Shown here one piece after another: positions 29,749-40,991 of a stretch of 64,000 nt of DNA. The stretch's first letter is position 1, and each line of letters opens with the position of its first letter. Origin of the DNA: Chelatococcus sp. YT9. Its GTDB lineage: Bacteria > Pseudomonadota > Alphaproteobacteria > Rhizobiales > Beijerinckiaceae. The notes under the pieces are model-generated. The model made no database searches. It worked only from the letters and a program-made list of their open reading frames with translations, and was not told the origin of the DNA. The translations under genes and the position numbers were made by a program. The stretch spans positions 62,001 through 126,000 of the forward strand of contig NZ_JAHBRW010000001.1 in NCBI RefSeq assembly GCF_018398315.1, read 5' to 3'.

Positions 29749-30817
29749 GAATACGAGCCTTGAGGCCGAGCGCCGGCTTCTCCACCAGATGCCAAGAGAC
29801 CAACGCGACGAGGAGAGACAAGCCCATTGCGATGGGGAGCATCGCCTCAATGGGCATCTGAGGCGAGAAGGCCTGAAGGGTCTGCTGCACCGGCCAGCCG
29901 AGTAGATAGACGCCGTACGACAGATCTGTCTTCAGGTCGAAGGCCCGTGAGGACAGCCCGGGCGCAACTGCCAGCCAGATGATGCCGTATGCCCCCGCCA
30001 TGAAATTGAGCGCCTTGTAGAAAGCGGTGTCCTGTGCAAGCCACGTCGCGCCCACGAGCATGAGCACGAGCCAGGAGGTGATCCGCACCTCATCGCGGTA
30101 CAGGAAGAAGACCGCCCCCAGCCCGAACAGGAACGGCAGCCGGAGAGACGTCTGCACGGCCTTTCCGGCCTCCGGATCGAGCGCATCCAGGAGGACGATC
30201 GCGATGCCGAGTCCGGCGACGATGGCCAACGCGATACCGCGACGGCTCAGGCCGACGGTCACTCCGAAGACGAGCACGCCGAGATAGCACAGCACCTCAT
30301 ATTTCAGCGTCCAGACCGTGCCGAGCGGATAACGCAGGGGATTGTCCGCAAACACACCGGGCAGAAGGCCGGCGCTCTTGAAGGTGGTGAGCGTCGCGAC
30401 GACGAAGCGGCCGACCTGCGGATCACGCCAGTAATCGGCGAAGCTCAAGGTGGTGATCACCGAGCCGAATGCCGCCATCGCGAGCGTCACGACAATGAAG
30501 GCCGGGGCGATGCGCAACGTGCGCGCGACGATGTAGTCGCGCCAGCCGCGCCGCGCGAAGCTCATGGTCACAAGGAAACCGGAGACCGTGAAAAAGCCAT
30601 TGACCGCATACTCGCCCAGGCTGAAGCCGGTCGAGAGGTAAAAAGGCTCATGGCCGCCGGTCGAGACGCTGAAGGCGTGGGAGACCACCACGGCAAGCGC
30701 CAGGATGAGTCGCAATATGGAAAAGTTGTCGTAAGGGCGCGCAATGCAGTCCGCCAGAGTTGGCAGCTCGGCGAGCAGCCCCGGCCGGGCGGAGGACGTC
30801 GCGGTTGTCGAGGTCAT
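29705..30817 (-). CDS. Acyltransferase 3 family membrane protein
   Basis: A 370-residue polytopic integral membrane O-acyltransferase (OafA/NodX type). About ten hydrophobic segments are visible, with the family N-terminus (NFSILRLILALAVVVSHAF, whose His is the catalytic candidate) and the GFFTVSGFLVTMSFARRGWR block. The C-terminus ends SWHLVEKPALGLKARI, where the HxxEKP motif is diagnostic. It overlaps the convergent acetyltransferase by 44 nt and follows the glycosyltransferase on the same strand, suggesting a small surface-glycan decoration cluster. Confidence 0.88.
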   Translation of the reverse strand: MTSTTATSSARPGLLAELPTLADCIARPYDNFSILRLILALAVVVSHAFSVSTGGHEPFYLSTGFSLGEYAVNGFFTVSGFLVTMSFARRGWRDYIVARTLRIAPAFIVVTLAMAAFGSVITTLSFADYWRDPQVGRFVVATLTTFKSAGLLPGVFADNPLRYPLGTVWTLKYEVLCYLGVLVFGVTVGLSRRGIALAIVAGLGIAIVLLDALDPEAGKAVQTSLRLPFLFGLGAVFFLYRDEVRITSWLVLMLVGATWLAQDTAFYKALNFMAGAYGIIWLAVAPGLSSRAFDLKTDLSYGVYLLGWPVQQTLQAFSPQMPIEAMLPIAMGLSLLVALVSWHLVEKPALGLKARILNHGRRQDAPSVAP

Positions 30818-30927
30818 TACGACTGCTATTCACCTGATGATACAGATATCGCCTGAAGGATGATCGTCGGCCTTGCTCTCGCCTCGGTCGCCGCGGGAAA
30901 CACCCGGGACGACGCTCCAGGTAGAGT

Positions 30928-31824
30928 TCAAGGCCGCCGCGCCTCCTCCCTGCTCGGAAGCCCTTGATAAGCCAGCGCGTCGGCTCCACGCAAGGCGGCG
31001 ATAGCCCCCGCCGCCGATCCGCCGTAGCGCGCCATGCGACCGCGATGGAACAGCAACGCGGCTCCCAGCCACTTCAGCGCGTTCTTGAAGGCCATCGCCG
31101 GCGCCGGATTCGGCAAGCCGTACTTACGGCTGACGTAGGCGCGCGACCAGGCCTGATGCCAGCGGCCGCGAAAGATGCGTCCCGGCGCCGGGGCGCTGGA
31201 ACGACCGCGCCCATGGCGCGCCACCGCTCCGGCTACATGGATAAGAGAATGGCCGGCATCCGCCACGCGCCGGCAGAGGTCATCATCCTCGTAAAACAGG
31301 AAGATGCGCGGGTCGAAGCCGCCGAGCCCAAGGAAGAGCTCGCGGCGCATGAGGAAAACTGCCCCCGACAGGAAGGGGGTGCAGCAATCGCCCTCCGGTA
31401 AGCGTTCAATACCCGCGGGATTGTGAAGATACGGGGCGAGTAGCGAGCGCGGCTGGAAGAAGTGGCGCCCATCCGGCTCGATCAGGACGGGCGCGAGAAG
31501 GCCGGCGTCGGGATAGCGCTCCGCGGCCTTCAGAAGCGCTGCCGCGGCTCCCTCTTCGAGGATCACGTCCGGGTTGATAATCAGGACAAAGGGCGTAAGG
31601 GCCGCAGCGACACCGCGGTTATTCGCGCGCCCATAGCCTTCATTGAGCGGATTGCGAATGACCTCGGCGCCAAGGCGCCCCGCCACCTCGGCGGAGCCAT
31701 CGGCGCTCGCATTGTCGACCACGACCGCCGGCACGCCCTCCCGCGCCAAGGCGCCGAGACAATCCGGCAAGGCATGGGCGCTGTCGAAGGCGACGACGAC
31801 GGCGGTAACGGGGGCGATCCGCAT
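30928..31824 (-). CDS. Family 2 glycosyltransferase (rhamnosyltransferase WbbL-like)
   Basis: A 298-residue GT-A fold inverting glycosyltransferase. It begins TAVVVAFDSAHALPDCLGAL, has NEGYGRANNRGV and the metal/nucleotide site region FVLIINPDVILEEGA, then FLFYEDDDLCRRVADAGH with the acidic catalytic-base region. The basic C-terminus may sit on the membrane. No membrane helix is certain. Its donor sugar cannot be read from sequence. It is followed by the acyltransferase gene. Confidence 0.9.
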   Translation of the reverse strand: MRIAPVTAVVVAFDSAHALPDCLGALAREGVPAVVVDNASADGSAEVAGRLGAEVIRNPLNEGYGRANNRGVAAALTPFVLIINPDVILEEGAAAALLKAAERYPDAGLLAPVLIEPDGRHFFQPRSLLAPYLHNPAGIERLPEGDCCTPFLSGAVFLMRRELFLGLGGFDPRIFLFYEDDDLCRRVADAGHSLIHVAGAVARHGRGRSSAPAPGRIFRGRWHQAWSRAYVSRKYGLPNPAPAMAFKNALKWLGAALLFHRGRMARYGGSAAGAIAALRGADALAYQGLPSREEARRP

Positions 31825-31859
31825 CTATGGCTCCCGTCCAGCGCGCAAACGCCGCTCAT

Positions 31860-31970
31860 CCCTCCCCCGCGAGGGAGGGTACTCCGCGAAGCGGAGGGGG
31901 TGGGAAAAAGCCTCGGCACCCCACCCGGCTCCGCGATCCGCGCGGATCGACCCTCCCCCGAAAGGGAGGG
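31860..31970. repeat. GC-rich hairpin cluster between aspS and the glycosyltransferase
   Basis: Four inverted repeats in 111 bp: CCCTCCC/GGGAGGG (31860-31879), CTCCGC/GCGGAG (31882-31896), the palindrome GATCCGCGCGGATC (31935-31948), and a second CCCTCCC/GGGAGGG (31951-31970). The two outer hairpins share the same arms. It lies directly after aspS and may end its transcript. Confidence 0.6.
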
Positions 31971-31979
31971 ATGGAATCC

Positions 31980-33755
31980 TCACTTCTGGTCCGGCAGGTT
32001 GAGCCGGATGTGGAGTTCCCGCAACTGCTTCGCCGAGACATCGGACGGGGCGCCCATGGTGAGGTCGAGCGCCTGCTGGTTCATGGGGAACAGCGAGATC
32101 TCGCGCAGATTGGTCACGCCGCAGAGCAGCATGACGATGCGATCGACGCCCGCCGCCATGCCACCGTGGGGAGGCGCGCCGTACTGGAAGGCACGGTACA
32201 TGCCGCCGAAGCGCTCGACCACCGTGTCCTCGCCATAGCCGGCGATCTCGAAGGCCTTCACCATGGCATCGGGGCGATGATTGCGGATGCCGCCCGAGGC
32301 GATCTCATAGCCGTTGCAGGCGATGTCGTACTGGAACGCGTTGATCGTCAGGGGGTCCCGCGTCTGAAGGGCCTCCAAGCCGCCTTGGGGCATCGAGAAG
32401 GGATTGTGGGAGAAATCGACCTTCTTCTCGTCCTCGTTCCACTCGTACATCGGGAAATCGACGATCCAGGCGAGCTCGAATCGATCGTGGTCGACGAGGT
32501 TCAGGTCCTCACCTACCTTCGTGCGCGCGGCTCCGGCGAACTTAACGAATTTGGCCGGGTCACCCGCGACGAAGAAGGCGGCATCGCCATCCTTCAGGCC
32601 GAGCTGAGCCTTGATGGCAGCAGTGCGCTCCGGTCCGATGTTGTTGGCGATGGGACCCGCGCCCTCCCCGCCTTCCCGCCACATGATGTAGCCGAGACCG
32701 GGCTGGCCCTCACCCTGCGCCCAGGCGTTCATGCGGTCGCAGAACGCGCGTGAACCGCCGCCGGGACCGGGGATCGCCCAGACTTCATTCTTCTCATCCT
32801 CGAGCATGCGCGCGAAGACCTTGAAGCCCGAGCCGCGGAAGTGCTCGGAGACATTCTGCATGACGAGCGGGTTACGCAGATCCGGCTTGTCCGAACCGTA
32901 TTTGCGCAGGGCCTCGGCATAGGGAATGCGCGGCCAGTTGTGCGTGACGGGCTTGCCCTCGGCGAAGTCCTCGAAGACGCCCGTTATGACCGGCTCCATG
33001 GCCGCGAAGACGTCCTCCTGCGTCACGAAGCTCATCTCGAGGTCGAGCTGGTAGAACTCGCCCGGCAGACGATCGGCGCGCGGGTCCTCGTCACGGAAGC
33101 AGGGCGCGATCTGGAAATAGCGATCGAAGCCCGACATCATGATGAGCTGCTTGTACTGCTGCGGCGCCTGCGGCAGGGCATAGAACTTGCCGGGATGGAG
33201 CCGCGACGGCACCAGGAAGTCACGCGCGCCCTCGGGCGAGGACGCCGTCAGGATCGGCGTCTGGAATTCGAAGAAACCTTGATCCTTCATGCGGCGGCGC
33301 ATCGAGTCGATGATGGCGCCACGCGTCATGATGTTCTTGTGCAGCTTCTCGCGGCGCAGGTCGAGGAAGCGATATTTGAGGCGTGTCTCCTCCGGAAACA
33401 CTTGGTCGCCGAAAACCTGCAGCGGCAATTCGGCGGCCGGGCCAAGAACCTCGATCTCGCTGACATAGACCTCGACATCGCCGGTCGGCAGCTCTGCGTT
33501 CTCCGTGCCGGCGGGGCGCGCACGAACGAGGCCATCGATTCGCACCACCCATTCGGCGCGCAGCGCTTCCGCCGCCTTGAAGGCCGGCGAATCCGGATCG
33601 ATGACGGCCTGCGTCAGTCCATAGTGGTCGCGCAGGTCGATGAACAGCACGCCGCCGTGGTCGCGGATGCGGTGGCACCAGCCCGACAGGCGGACCTTTT
33701 CACCAATGTCGGTCCCGCGGAGCGCGCCGCAGGTGTGAGAACGATAGCGATGCAT
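31980..33755 (-). CDS. aspS: Aspartyl-tRNA synthetase (bacterial type)
   Basis: A class IIb synthetase of 591 residues. It begins [13 protein letters not shown] with the N-terminal OB-fold anticodon-binding domain ([13 protein letters not shown]), motif 2 around [15 protein letters not shown], and motif 3 within [16 protein letters not shown]. The family-specific GAD insertion occupies the middle. The His in [11 protein letters not shown] is the residue found in non-discriminating enzymes that also charge tRNA-Asn, so it may act with GatCAB; that is inference from one position. Divergent from rnd. Confidence 0.96.
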   Translation of the reverse strand: MHRYRSHTCGALRGTDIGEKVRLSGWCHRIRDHGGVLFIDLRDHYGLTQAVIDPDSPAFKAAEALRAEWVVRIDGLVRARPAGTENAELPTGDVEVYVSEIEVLGPAAELPLQVFGDQVFPEETRLKYRFLDLRREKLHKNIMTRGAIIDSMRRRMKDQGFFEFQTPILTASSPEGARDFLVPSRLHPGKFYALPQAPQQYKQLIMMSGFDRYFQIAPCFRDEDPRADRLPGEFYQLDLEMSFVTQEDVFAAMEPVITGVFEDFAEGKPVTHNWPRIPYAEALRKYGSDKPDLRNPLVMQNVSEHFRGSGFKVFARMLEDEKNEVWAIPGPGGGSRAFCDRMNAWAQGEGQPGLGYIMWREGGEGAGPIANNIGPERTAAIKAQLGLKDGDAAFFVAGDPAKFVKFAGAARTKVGEDLNLVDHDRFELAWIVDFPMYEWNEDEKKVDFSHNPFSMPQGGLEALQTRDPLTINAFQYDIACNGYEIASGGIRNHRPDAMVKAFEIAGYGEDTVVERFGGMYRAFQYGAPPHGGMAAGVDRIVMLLCGVTNLREISLFPMNQQALDLTMGAPSDVSAKQLRELHIRLNLPDQK

Positions 33756-33886
33756 GGCGAGACCGCCCAGGGATGAGCGGGGCTCCTGCGGCCCCGCGAT
33801 TTCAAAGGCCGGAAAAACCCATGAGATGCGCTTCTTGTCAAGGATGAGCGCGACAAATGCGCCTGTCTCGGTTATAGCGCGGTTTC

Positions 33887-35032
33887 ATGGATCTGATCGA
33901 CTCAACAGAAATGCTGCAGGCCGCCTGTGACAGGCTCCGCCAGCACCCCTTCGTCACCGTGGACACCGAGTTCCTGCGGGAGACGACCTTTTACTCAAAG
34001 CTCTGCCTGATCCAGCTGGCGAGCCCGGACGAGGCCATCCTGGTCGACCCGCTGGCGCCGGAGATCGACCTCTCCCCATTTTTCGCGCTGATGGCGGATC
34101 AGACGACCGTCAAGGTCTTTCATTCCGCGCGCCAGGATGTGGAAATCATCTGGCAGAAGGGCGGCGTCATCCCCTGCCCTCTGTTCGACACCCAGGTCGC
34201 GGCCATGGTCTGCGGCTACGGCGACTCGGTCTCTTACGAGCAGCTCGCCAACGACATCGCCAAGGCGCGCATCGACAAGACCTCGCGCTTCACGGACTGG
34301 TCGCATCGGCCGCTCAGTGAGCAACAGCTCGCCTATGCCCTCTCCGACGTGACCCATCTGCGCACGCTCTACCGCTCCCTCGCCGACGAGCTGGCCAAGA
34401 CCGGCCGAGAAAGCTGGGTCGAGGAAGAAATGGCTGTGCTGACCTCGCCGGCGACCTACGAGATGAAACCGGAGAATGCGTGGACGCGTCTGCGGGGACG
34501 GGTGAAGAAGACGCGTGACCTCGCGGTTCTGATGGAGGTGGCGGCCTGGCGCGAGCAGGAGGCCCAGAGCCGCGACGTGCCGCGCTCACGGGTCATGAAG
34601 GACGACAGTCTCATCGACATCGCGACCCATGCGCCACGCTCAGCGGAGGCCCTCGGCCACCTGCGCTCCGTCCCCAATGGTTTCGAGCGTTCGCGCGGCG
34701 GCGCGGACGTCCTCGCGGCTATCGAGCGCGGGCTCGCGCGGGATCCCAAGACCGTCCCCTCGCTGGAGAAGCCGCGCGGCAAGACGACAAACGGTGCTGT
34801 GCTCGAGATGCTGAAGGTGCTGTTGAAAGCTGTGGCAGAAAAGGAGCGTGTCGCACCGAAGATCCTCGCGACGGTCGATGACCTCGAAGCCATCGCCGGC
34901 AGCGATCACGCCGACGTTCCAAGCTTGCGCGGCTGGCGCTACGAGCTGTTCGGCGAGCGAGCCATCGCGCTCAAACATGGCCGTCTAGCGCTCTCGATCG
35001 AGCGGGGCCGCGTGGTCACCTTCGAGCGCTGA
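33887..35032 (+). CDS. rnd: Ribonuclease D
   Basis: A DEDDy 3'-5' exoribonuclease that trims tRNA and other stable RNA precursors. The exonuclease motifs are [10 protein letters not shown] (ExoI), [13 protein letters not shown] (ExoII) and [11 protein letters not shown] with the catalytic Tyr and Asp (ExoIII). An HRDC-type helical region follows ([20 protein letters not shown]). The 381-residue length is typical for alphaproteobacteria. Divergent from aspS and convergent with ppx. Confidence 0.95.
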   Translation: MDLIDSTEMLQAACDRLRQHPFVTVDTEFLRETTFYSKLCLIQLASPDEAILVDPLAPEIDLSPFFALMADQTTVKVFHSARQDVEIIWQKGGVIPCPLFDTQVAAMVCGYGDSVSYEQLANDIAKARIDKTSRFTDWSHRPLSEQQLAYALSDVTHLRTLYRSLADELAKTGRESWVEEEMAVLTSPATYEMKPENAWTRLRGRVKKTRDLAVLMEVAAWREQEAQSRDVPRSRVMKDDSLIDIATHAPRSAEALGHLRSVPNGFERSRGGADVLAAIERGLARDPKTVPSLEKPRGKTTNGAVLEMLKVLLKAVAEKERVAPKILATVDDLEAIAGSDHADVPSLRGWRYELFGERAIALKHGRLALSIERGRVVTFER

Positions 35033-35101
35033 CGCCGGTCAGATCCCTCCCATTCACGGCGGGGAGATGCGCAGACGGACAGGCTGTCACCTTCCTGTCC
35101 C

Positions 35102-36676
35102 CTATTTGCCGGTGACGACCGCAGGCTGGCAGCCGATCAGCCGCGCGAGCTGCTTCACACGGCCTTGCAGCTTTTCATTCGCAAGATCCATCAAATCCGC
35201 CGGGACATGCAATTGCAGCTTTTGATGGCTGAGGGTGAGCGGCATCCGCGGCAAGGTGCCAGGCATGGCAGCGGAGGCAATATAGGCAATCCGCATGGCG
35301 CCAGCCAGAATGCGGGCACGGTCCATGAGACGTGTCGTCATCAGCTCGCGCAGGCGAAAACCAAAGTCCACTGACAGGCCGATATGGCGCAGGGCGACCG
35401 CGAGAGCGATATAAGCCCTGCCGGGATGATCGATACCGACGAAGGCGGCCTGGGATATCGCATCCATGCTCTGGTCGCCGCGGTAGTCCGGATGCGAGCG
35501 CCAGCTGATATCGGAGAGGAGGCATGCCGTGTGCCGCAGCCGCTTCTCATCCGCCGTCTCGTCGATATGGAGCGACTTCATTAATCGGTCGGTCCAGACG
35601 ATAAGCTCTTCGGCATGGGCAGGTGAGCGCGAGCGCAGACAGTTGATCTCGCGGGCAGCATAAAGCAGGGGATCGACAATACGACTGTCGGTGTCCAGGC
35701 GGGTATGCAGCAGCCCTTCCCGCACGCCTGCCGCCGAGATCACGATCTCCTTGGGTTTACCCCGCCGCACGATCTCCTCGAGCACGAGCGCGCCATAAGC
35801 GAGAAGCGGCTGGCGGGCATCGGAGACAGCGTCGATATCGCTCAAGGCCTCGACGCCGGTGCGCTCGATGATCTTGGCGAATTCGATAGCCTCGCCTGCC
35901 GTCAGCGTATAGCCGTGCAGCACGTGCAGGGGATAGCCCTTCTGTCCCATGTGGAGCCGCGCCAGCGCCCGCCACGTCCCGCCGACGGCATAGAACGACC
36001 GGCCGCGCAGCCCATCAAGCGGTCCGGCGCTCAGGAGTGCCTGACGCACGACCTTCTTCGCCTTGCGGACCGACCCTCCCGACACGTCGCGGAGATTGAG
36101 CCCGCCTATGGGCAGGGTGATGCCATCAGCGAGCGCCCTGCCCTTGACATTGATCAGCTCGAGGCTGCCACCGCCAAGGTCACCGACGACGCCGTCCGGC
36201 TTGTGGAAGCTGGATATAACGCCATAAGCGGAGAGTTCCGCCTCCTCCCGGCCCGACAGCAACTCGACCGAGTGCCCGATGGCCTCCTCTGCCGCCGTGA
36301 GGAACGCGGGGCCATTCGTCGCATCCCGCGCCGCCGCTGTGGCCAGCACATGGACAGACGAAATCTGCATATGCGCGCAAATAACCCGGAAACGACGCAG
36401 AGCCCTCAGCGCCTTGGTCATGGCGCCTTCATCGAGCTTGCCCGTCAGCGCAACATTGTGACCGAGCCCGCACAGGACCTTTTCGTTGAAAAGAGGCGTC
36501 GGCGCGGGGGTCAGACCATCATAGGCAACGAGACGGACGGAGTTGGAACCGATATCAACGATGGCGACCGGCTCCAGGGACCTGCGCAAGCCAGTCGCGA
36601 TCGCTCGGTCAGCGGTCACCTCGCCCGGACTTCTTGGCGAGGGTACGTGGGCGGGAGTCTTTGAGGGATTTTCCAC
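35102..36676 (-). CDS. ppx: Exopolyphosphatase / guanosine pentaphosphatase family (Ppx/GppA)
   Basis: The enzyme releases phosphate from the ends of polyphosphate. ASKHA-type motifs are [43 protein letters not shown] and [16 protein letters not shown]-terminal HD-like helical region ([19 protein letters not shown]) completes the 524 residues. The GTG start at 36676 lies inside the 3' end of ppk, giving a 68-nt overlap, so the two are probably translationally coupled. Together they make and break polyphosphate. Confidence 0.93.
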   Translation of the reverse strand: MENPSKTPAHVPSPRSPGEVTADRAIATGLRRSLEPVAIVDIGSNSVRLVAYDGLTPAPTPLFNEKVLCGLGHNVALTGKLDEGAMTKALRALRRFRVICAHMQISSVHVLATAAARDATNGPAFLTAAEEAIGHSVELLSGREEAELSAYGVISSFHKPDGVVGDLGGGSLELINVKGRALADGITLPIGGLNLRDVSGGSVRKAKKVVRQALLSAGPLDGLRGRSFYAVGGTWRALARLHMGQKGYPLHVLHGYTLTAGEAIEFAKIIERTGVEALSDIDAVSDARQPLLAYGALVLEEIVRRGKPKEIVISAAGVREGLLHTRLDTDSRIVDPLLYAAREINCLRSRSPAHAEELIVWTDRLMKSLHIDETADEKRLRHTACLLSDISWRSHPDYRGDQSMDAISQAAFVGIDHPGRAYIALAVALRHIGLSVDFGFRLRELMTTRLMDRARILAGAMRIAYIASAAMPGTLPRMPLTLSHQKLQLHVPADLMDLANEKLQGRVKQLARLIGCQPAVVTGK

Positions 36677-39107
36677 GTCCGGATAAGCTCGGGTTCGTCA
36701 TGAAATATTGATGGGCGTTGAAATGCAGCTCGTTCGCCGCAGGCTTCACACGCTGGCTGGTCCCATCCGGTAGAATGGTCCAGCTCTGCTCGTTATCGAG
36801 CAGATTCGCCAAGAGGATCTGGTCGAGGATCTGTTGATGCACCGTCTCGTTCGTTATTGGACATAGGCATTCCACTCGCCGATCGAGGTTGCGCGGCATC
36901 AAGTCCGCAGACGATACATACAAGTGCGCTTGCGGATGCGGCAACCCATGGCCGTTGCCGAATGCGTAGATTCGGCTGTGTTCGAGGAAGCGGCCCACAA
37001 TCGATTTCACCCGGATGTTCTCCGAGAGGCCCTTTAGTCCCGGCCGCAGGCAGCAGATCCCCCGCACCACAAGATCGATCTGCACGCCGGCGGAGCTCGC
37101 CTCATAGAGTGCGTCGATGATCACCGGGTCGACCAACGAATTGCATTTTCCCCAGATCGCGGCTGGGCGACCGGCCTTCGCGTGTTCGATCTCTTCTGCG
37201 ATGTGCTGCAGGATACGCGGCTTCAGCGTCACCGGAGATACCGCCATACGCTCAAGACCCGCCGGCTCCGCATAGCCGGTGATGTAGTTGAAGATCCGCC
37301 CCACGTCGCGCGCGATGACCGGATCGGCGGTGAAGAACGACAGGTCCGTATAGATACGGGCGGTGACGGGGTGATAGTTGCCCGTGCCGACATGGCAGTA
37401 GGTCACGAGCTGGTTGCCCTCGCGCCGCACCACGGACGAGAGCTTGGCATGGGTCTTCAACTCGATGAAGCCGAAGACGACCTGGACGCCGGCGCGCTCC
37501 AGATCGCGTGCCCAACGTATATTGGCTTCTTCATCAAAGCGCGCCTTGAGTTCGACGAGCGCCGTGACCGACTTGCCGGCCTCGGCCGCCTCGGCGAGCG
37601 CCTTGACGATCGGCGAATTTGAGGATGTGCGATAGAGCGTCTGCTTGATGGCGACCACGTCGGGATCGCGTGCGGCCTGCTGCAGAAATTGCACGACCAC
37701 GTCGAAGGACTCGTAGGGGTGGTGGACGACGATGTCCTTTTCGCGGATTGCCGCGAAGCAATCGCCGGCGTGCTCCCGGATGCGCTCGGGGAAGCGTGGA
37801 TTATAGGGCTTGAACTTCAGATCGGGCCGTTCCAGCGAGACCAGCTGGCTCAATTCGTTCAGGGCGGGCATGCCCTCCACGAGGAAGACCGCGTCCTGCT
37901 CGATCTTGAGCTCCTTCACGACGAACGCCCGCAGCGAGTCAGGCATCGTCGAGTCGATTTCCAGCCGGATGACGCTGCCGCGGCGACGCTGCTTCAGCGC
38001 CGTTTCGAACAGGCGAACAAGGTCCTCAGCCTCTTCCTCGACCTCGATGTCGCTGTCGCGGATCACCCGGAACCCGCCGCCGCCGGTCACGGTGTAACCA
38101 GGGAAGAGCCGCGACGTGAACATCACGATCAGCTGCTCGAGCGTAACGAAGCGCGCGGCACCGGTTTCTGCGAAATCCGGCAGCCGCACGAAGCGCTCGA
38201 CCTTGTTCGGGACGCGGATCAGCGCATTGAGGGCGCGGTTGTCGCTCTGCCGGAACAATGAAAGGGCGATCGAAAAGCCGAGATTGGGAATGAAAGGAAA
38301 CGGATGGGCGGGATCGACCGCGAGCGGTGTCAAGATCGGGAAGATATGGTCGAGGAAGTAATCCCCCAGCCAGGCCCATTCGGCTTTCGTCAGGTTCTCG
38401 CCATCGACGAGGATGATCCCGTTCAGGAGGAGATCGTCGCGCAGTTCCCGCCAGCGCTGCTGCTGGTCGTTCGCCAGCGAGGAGACCTCATTGCCGATCT
38501 GCGCGAGCTGCTCTGCGGGTGTCAGGCCATCCTGAGATGCCATCTGGACGCCAGAACGCACCTGACCGCGCAGACCCGCCACGCGAACCATGAAGAACTC
38601 ATCGAGATTATTCGCCGAGATCGACAGGAAGCGCAGACGCTCGAGCAGCGGGTGGCTCGGATTTGATGCCTCCTCGAGAACGCGGCGGTTGAACTGAAGC
38701 CACGACAGCTCGCGATTGATGAAGCGGGCGGGTGAGTAGCGAAGGTCGCTGGTGGGCGCTGCTCCGCTTTTCTTCGAAACCGCCTCGACTGCTGGTGTCT
38801 CATGGACCGCCTTGTCCTCGACCGCATCGCCGACACCATCGGCAATGGCGTTGGCTTGGCCCCGCTTATATTCTGACTCGACGCTCACCACAGCCTCCAC
38901 CGGCTCCACACGCATTTGGGTATCGATTGTCCCAAGACTGCGCGACGTTTCCAAGACATTTGAATCCAAGGTATCCGGATCCGCGATGTCTGACCGAACG
39001 TTGACGGTTGATCGAGCCGTCCTGCCGGCGGGGTTATTCGGCGTCTGTGTACGCCGTCTTTGCGTTTTCTTTTGAAGCGGTTTCTTGCGCACCGGAGGTT
39101 TTCGCAT
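36609..39107 (-). CDS. ppk: Polyphosphate kinase 1
   Basis: PPK1 polymerises the gamma phosphate of ATP into polyphosphate. The core begins at about residue 125 ([18 protein letters not shown]). The two catalytic histidine regions are [17 protein letters not shown] and [14 protein letters not shown]. At 832 residues it is longer than the usual 690-740 because of a low-complexity basic/acidic N-terminal extension; an internal ATG ([10 protein letters not shown], about residue 65) could be the true start. Its first base coincides with the last base of hdaA's stop region (39107), and its 3' end overlaps ppx. Confidence 0.95.
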   Translation of the reverse strand: MRKPPVRKKPLQKKTQRRRTQTPNNPAGRTARSTVNVRSDIADPDTLDSNVLETSRSLGTIDTQMRVEPVEAVVSVESEYKRGQANAIADGVGDAVEDKAVHETPAVEAVSKKSGAAPTSDLRYSPARFINRELSWLQFNRRVLEEASNPSHPLLERLRFLSISANNLDEFFMVRVAGLRGQVRSGVQMASQDGLTPAEQLAQIGNEVSSLANDQQQRWRELRDDLLLNGIILVDGENLTKAEWAWLGDYFLDHIFPILTPLAVDPAHPFPFIPNLGFSIALSLFRQSDNRALNALIRVPNKVERFVRLPDFAETGAARFVTLEQLIVMFTSRLFPGYTVTGGGGFRVIRDSDIEVEEEAEDLVRLFETALKQRRRGSVIRLEIDSTMPDSLRAFVVKELKIEQDAVFLVEGMPALNELSQLVSLERPDLKFKPYNPRFPERIREHAGDCFAAIREKDIVVHHPYESFDVVVQFLQQAARDPDVVAIKQTLYRTSSNSPIVKALAEAAEAGKSVTALVELKARFDEEANIRWARDLERAGVQVVFGFIELKTHAKLSSVVRREGNQLVTYCHVGTGNYHPVTARIYTDLSFFTADPVIARDVGRIFNYITGYAEPAGLERMAVSPVTLKPRILQHIAEEIEHAKAGRPAAIWGKCNSLVDPVIIDALYEASSAGVQIDLVVRGICCLRPGLKGLSENIRVKSIVGRFLEHSRIYAFGNGHGLPHPQAHLYVSSADLMPRNLDRRVECLCPITNETVHQQILDQILLANLLDNEQSWTILPDGTSQRVKPAANELHFNAHQYFMTNPSLSGRGKSLKDSRPRTLAKKSGRGDR

Positions 39108-39787
39108 CAGGGCATACCCTGCAGCACCGCATTGGCCATCACCCGCGTAATCCGCCGTCCCCGGCTGAGCGCCTCATGGTCGAGCGCGGCGATGATCCTC
39201 TGCGCGGCCGCGAAAGAACGTTCCATGCGTGTCACTAGTGTTTCGATGACCCCTGCGTCGACCATCAGTTGCCTGTCCACCATCAGCTTCACGAGCACCG
39301 CCCGCAGCAACGCATCGTCAGGGGAACCCATTTCTGCCAGGGTGGCAAGGCGCAGTCGGGAGAGAAGGTCGGGCACGGACAATCCCCACGCTCCCGGCAA
39401 GCTGCGCGCGGTCAACAGAGCATGCCCCCGCGTCCGCATGACGTTGAGGAGATGGAACAGCGCGTGCTCGTCAACCAGGCCCCTGTCGCAATCCTCCACG
39501 AGGATGGCCTGCGGCTTGGCGGCCAGCAGGGTCTCTTCGAGGCTGCTTTCATCGAGATCGCTCGCCCGGACGACCATTGCCCCGCTGCGCTCGCGCCAGA
39601 TGGCGGCCAGGTGGCTCTTGCCCGAACCTTCCGGCCCGACCAGCAACACGACGGGATCGGGCCAGTGCGGCCATGCCTCGACAAGGCTGAAGGCCGCAGT
39701 ATTTGCAGGGCCGACCAGGAAGTCCTCAGCGCCCTGACGCGGCTCGACAGGCAGATCTAGCGGCAGTTGGCGCGGCGTCTCAAACAT
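39107..39787 (-). CDS. hdaA: DnaA-related regulatory ATPase HdaA
   Basis: HdaA promotes ATP hydrolysis by DnaA on the sliding clamp and thereby limits re-initiation of replication. The N-terminal RQLPLDLP matches the clamp-binding motif of Hda proteins. Walker A is [15 protein letters not shown], Walker [11 protein letters not shown], and a sensor/Arg region follows in [17 protein letters not shown]. The 226-residue length is typical, and there is no DNA-binding domain IV as in DnaA. It lies between the permease gene (8-nt overlap) and ppk. Confidence 0.92.
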   Translation of the reverse strand: MFETPRQLPLDLPVEPRQGAEDFLVGPANTAAFSLVEAWPHWPDPVVLLVGPEGSGKSHLAAIWRERSGAMVVRASDLDESSLEETLLAAKPQAILVEDCDRGLVDEHALFHLLNVMRTRGHALLTARSLPGAWGLSVPDLLSRLRLATLAEMGSPDDALLRAVLVKLMVDRQLMVDAGVIETLVTRMERSFAAAQRIIAALDHEALSRGRRITRVMANAVLQGMP

Positions 39788-40967
39788 CCGGATCTGAACT
39801 CTTGCGTGGCTTGACCGCCGTCGTCCTGCCGTCAGCCGAACTGGTCACCGAAAGAACGGGTCCATGCTGCAGTTCGCTCGTTTCCTCCGCCGAGAGAACC
39901 AGACGCCGCGAATCATAGAACGGACTTTTCAGATATTGGCGCAGAGCAAACCTCATCAGGACGCCGATCGCGGCAGCAATCGGGACCGCGAGGAGAAGCC
40001 CGAGGAAGCCGAACAGCGATCCAAATGCCAGCAGCGCAAACATCAGCCACACGGGATGCACACCAACCGCGTCACCGACCAATTTCGGGGAGAGGATGTT
40101 GCCCTCCACGAACTGCCCGAAGAAGAAGATCGCGAAGGTCGCGGCGATCATCGTCCAGTCCGGCCAGAACTGAACAATGGCGACACCCCCGGAAAGCACG
40201 AGCCCCGTGAGCGAGCCAACGTAAGGAATGAAGGTCAGGATACCGCTGACGAGACCGATCAACACACCGAAATTGAGGCCGACAAAGGAAAGACCGACCG
40301 CGTAGAAGGTGCCGAGAATGATGCAGACGAGGGCCTGACCGCGCAGGAACCCGGCGATGGCCCGATCCATCTCCCTCGCCAGCTCCCGGATCGTCGCCAC
40401 ATGGCGCCGGGGCAGCCAGTTGTCGACCTTGTCGACCATCCGATCCCAGTCCACCAGGAGATAGAACGCGACGACAGGCGTGATGACGAGCAGCGAGAAG
40501 ATGCCGACGACGGCCTGGCCGCCCGACCACAATGACTGCAGGAACGTCCCGAACCAGCTCGCGGCTTGGGTCATGATGTTGCCAAGCGAGCTCTCCACGT
40601 CCCGGATCGCGTCCGGGCCTCCAAAACGCTCGATGATCGGGCCACCATGCTCGACGGCCAATTGCTGGAGGCGGCCAACCGTCGCCGGGAGCTTGGCGAC
40701 GAAAGCCGCGAGCTGGTTGGCAGCGATCGGAACGATCAGCATCAGCGCGAGGATGAAGAACAGGACGAAAAGGCAGAGGATCGCGATCGTAGCCGGCAAC
40801 CGCCCGATTCCGAGGCGTTCGAAGCGGTCGGCCAGGGGATCGAGCAGATAGGCGAGAGCAAGCCCCGCGACAAAGGGCAACAGAATTCCGCGCAGAAGAA
40901 TGAGCGCCAGAATGGCGACAGCGAGCGCCGTTAGCCAGAACCCGACCTGCCGCTGAAAGCTCATCAC
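39780..40967 (-). CDS. AI-2E family (PerM-like) membrane protein
   Basis: A 395-residue polytopic membrane protein of the AI-2E/PerM permease family. About eight hydrophobic helices are visible, with the family signature (GILTFIPYVGSLTGLVLSGG) and the C-terminal VGVHPVWLMFALLAFGSLFG. The substrate is unknown; despite the family name, nothing here indicates autoinducer-2 transport. A charged cytoplasmic tail ends the protein. It overlaps hdaA by 8 nt and sits 24 nt downstream of the phosphatidyltransferase gene. Confidence 0.9.
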   Translation of the reverse strand: MMSFQRQVGFWLTALAVAILALILLRGILLPFVAGLALAYLLDPLADRFERLGIGRLPATIAILCLFVLFFILALMLIVPIAANQLAAFVAKLPATVGRLQQLAVEHGGPIIERFGGPDAIRDVESSLGNIMTQAASWFGTFLQSLWSGGQAVVGIFSLLVITPVVAFYLLVDWDRMVDKVDNWLPRRHVATIRELAREMDRAIAGFLRGQALVCIILGTFYAVGLSFVGLNFGVLIGLVSGILTFIPYVGSLTGLVLSGGVAIVQFWPDWTMIAATFAIFFFGQFVEGNILSPKLVGDAVGVHPVWLMFALLAFGSLFGFLGLLLAVPIAAAIGVLMRFALRQYLKSPFYDSRRLVLSAEETSELQHGPVLSVTSSADGRTTAVKPRKSSDPDV

Positions 40968-40991
40968 GCACCCATATCCAATGCCCGCCGC

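Noticed and set aside
39780-40967. Quorum-sensing role from the AI-2E family name
   Set aside because: The family is broad and no lux or lsr genes are present.
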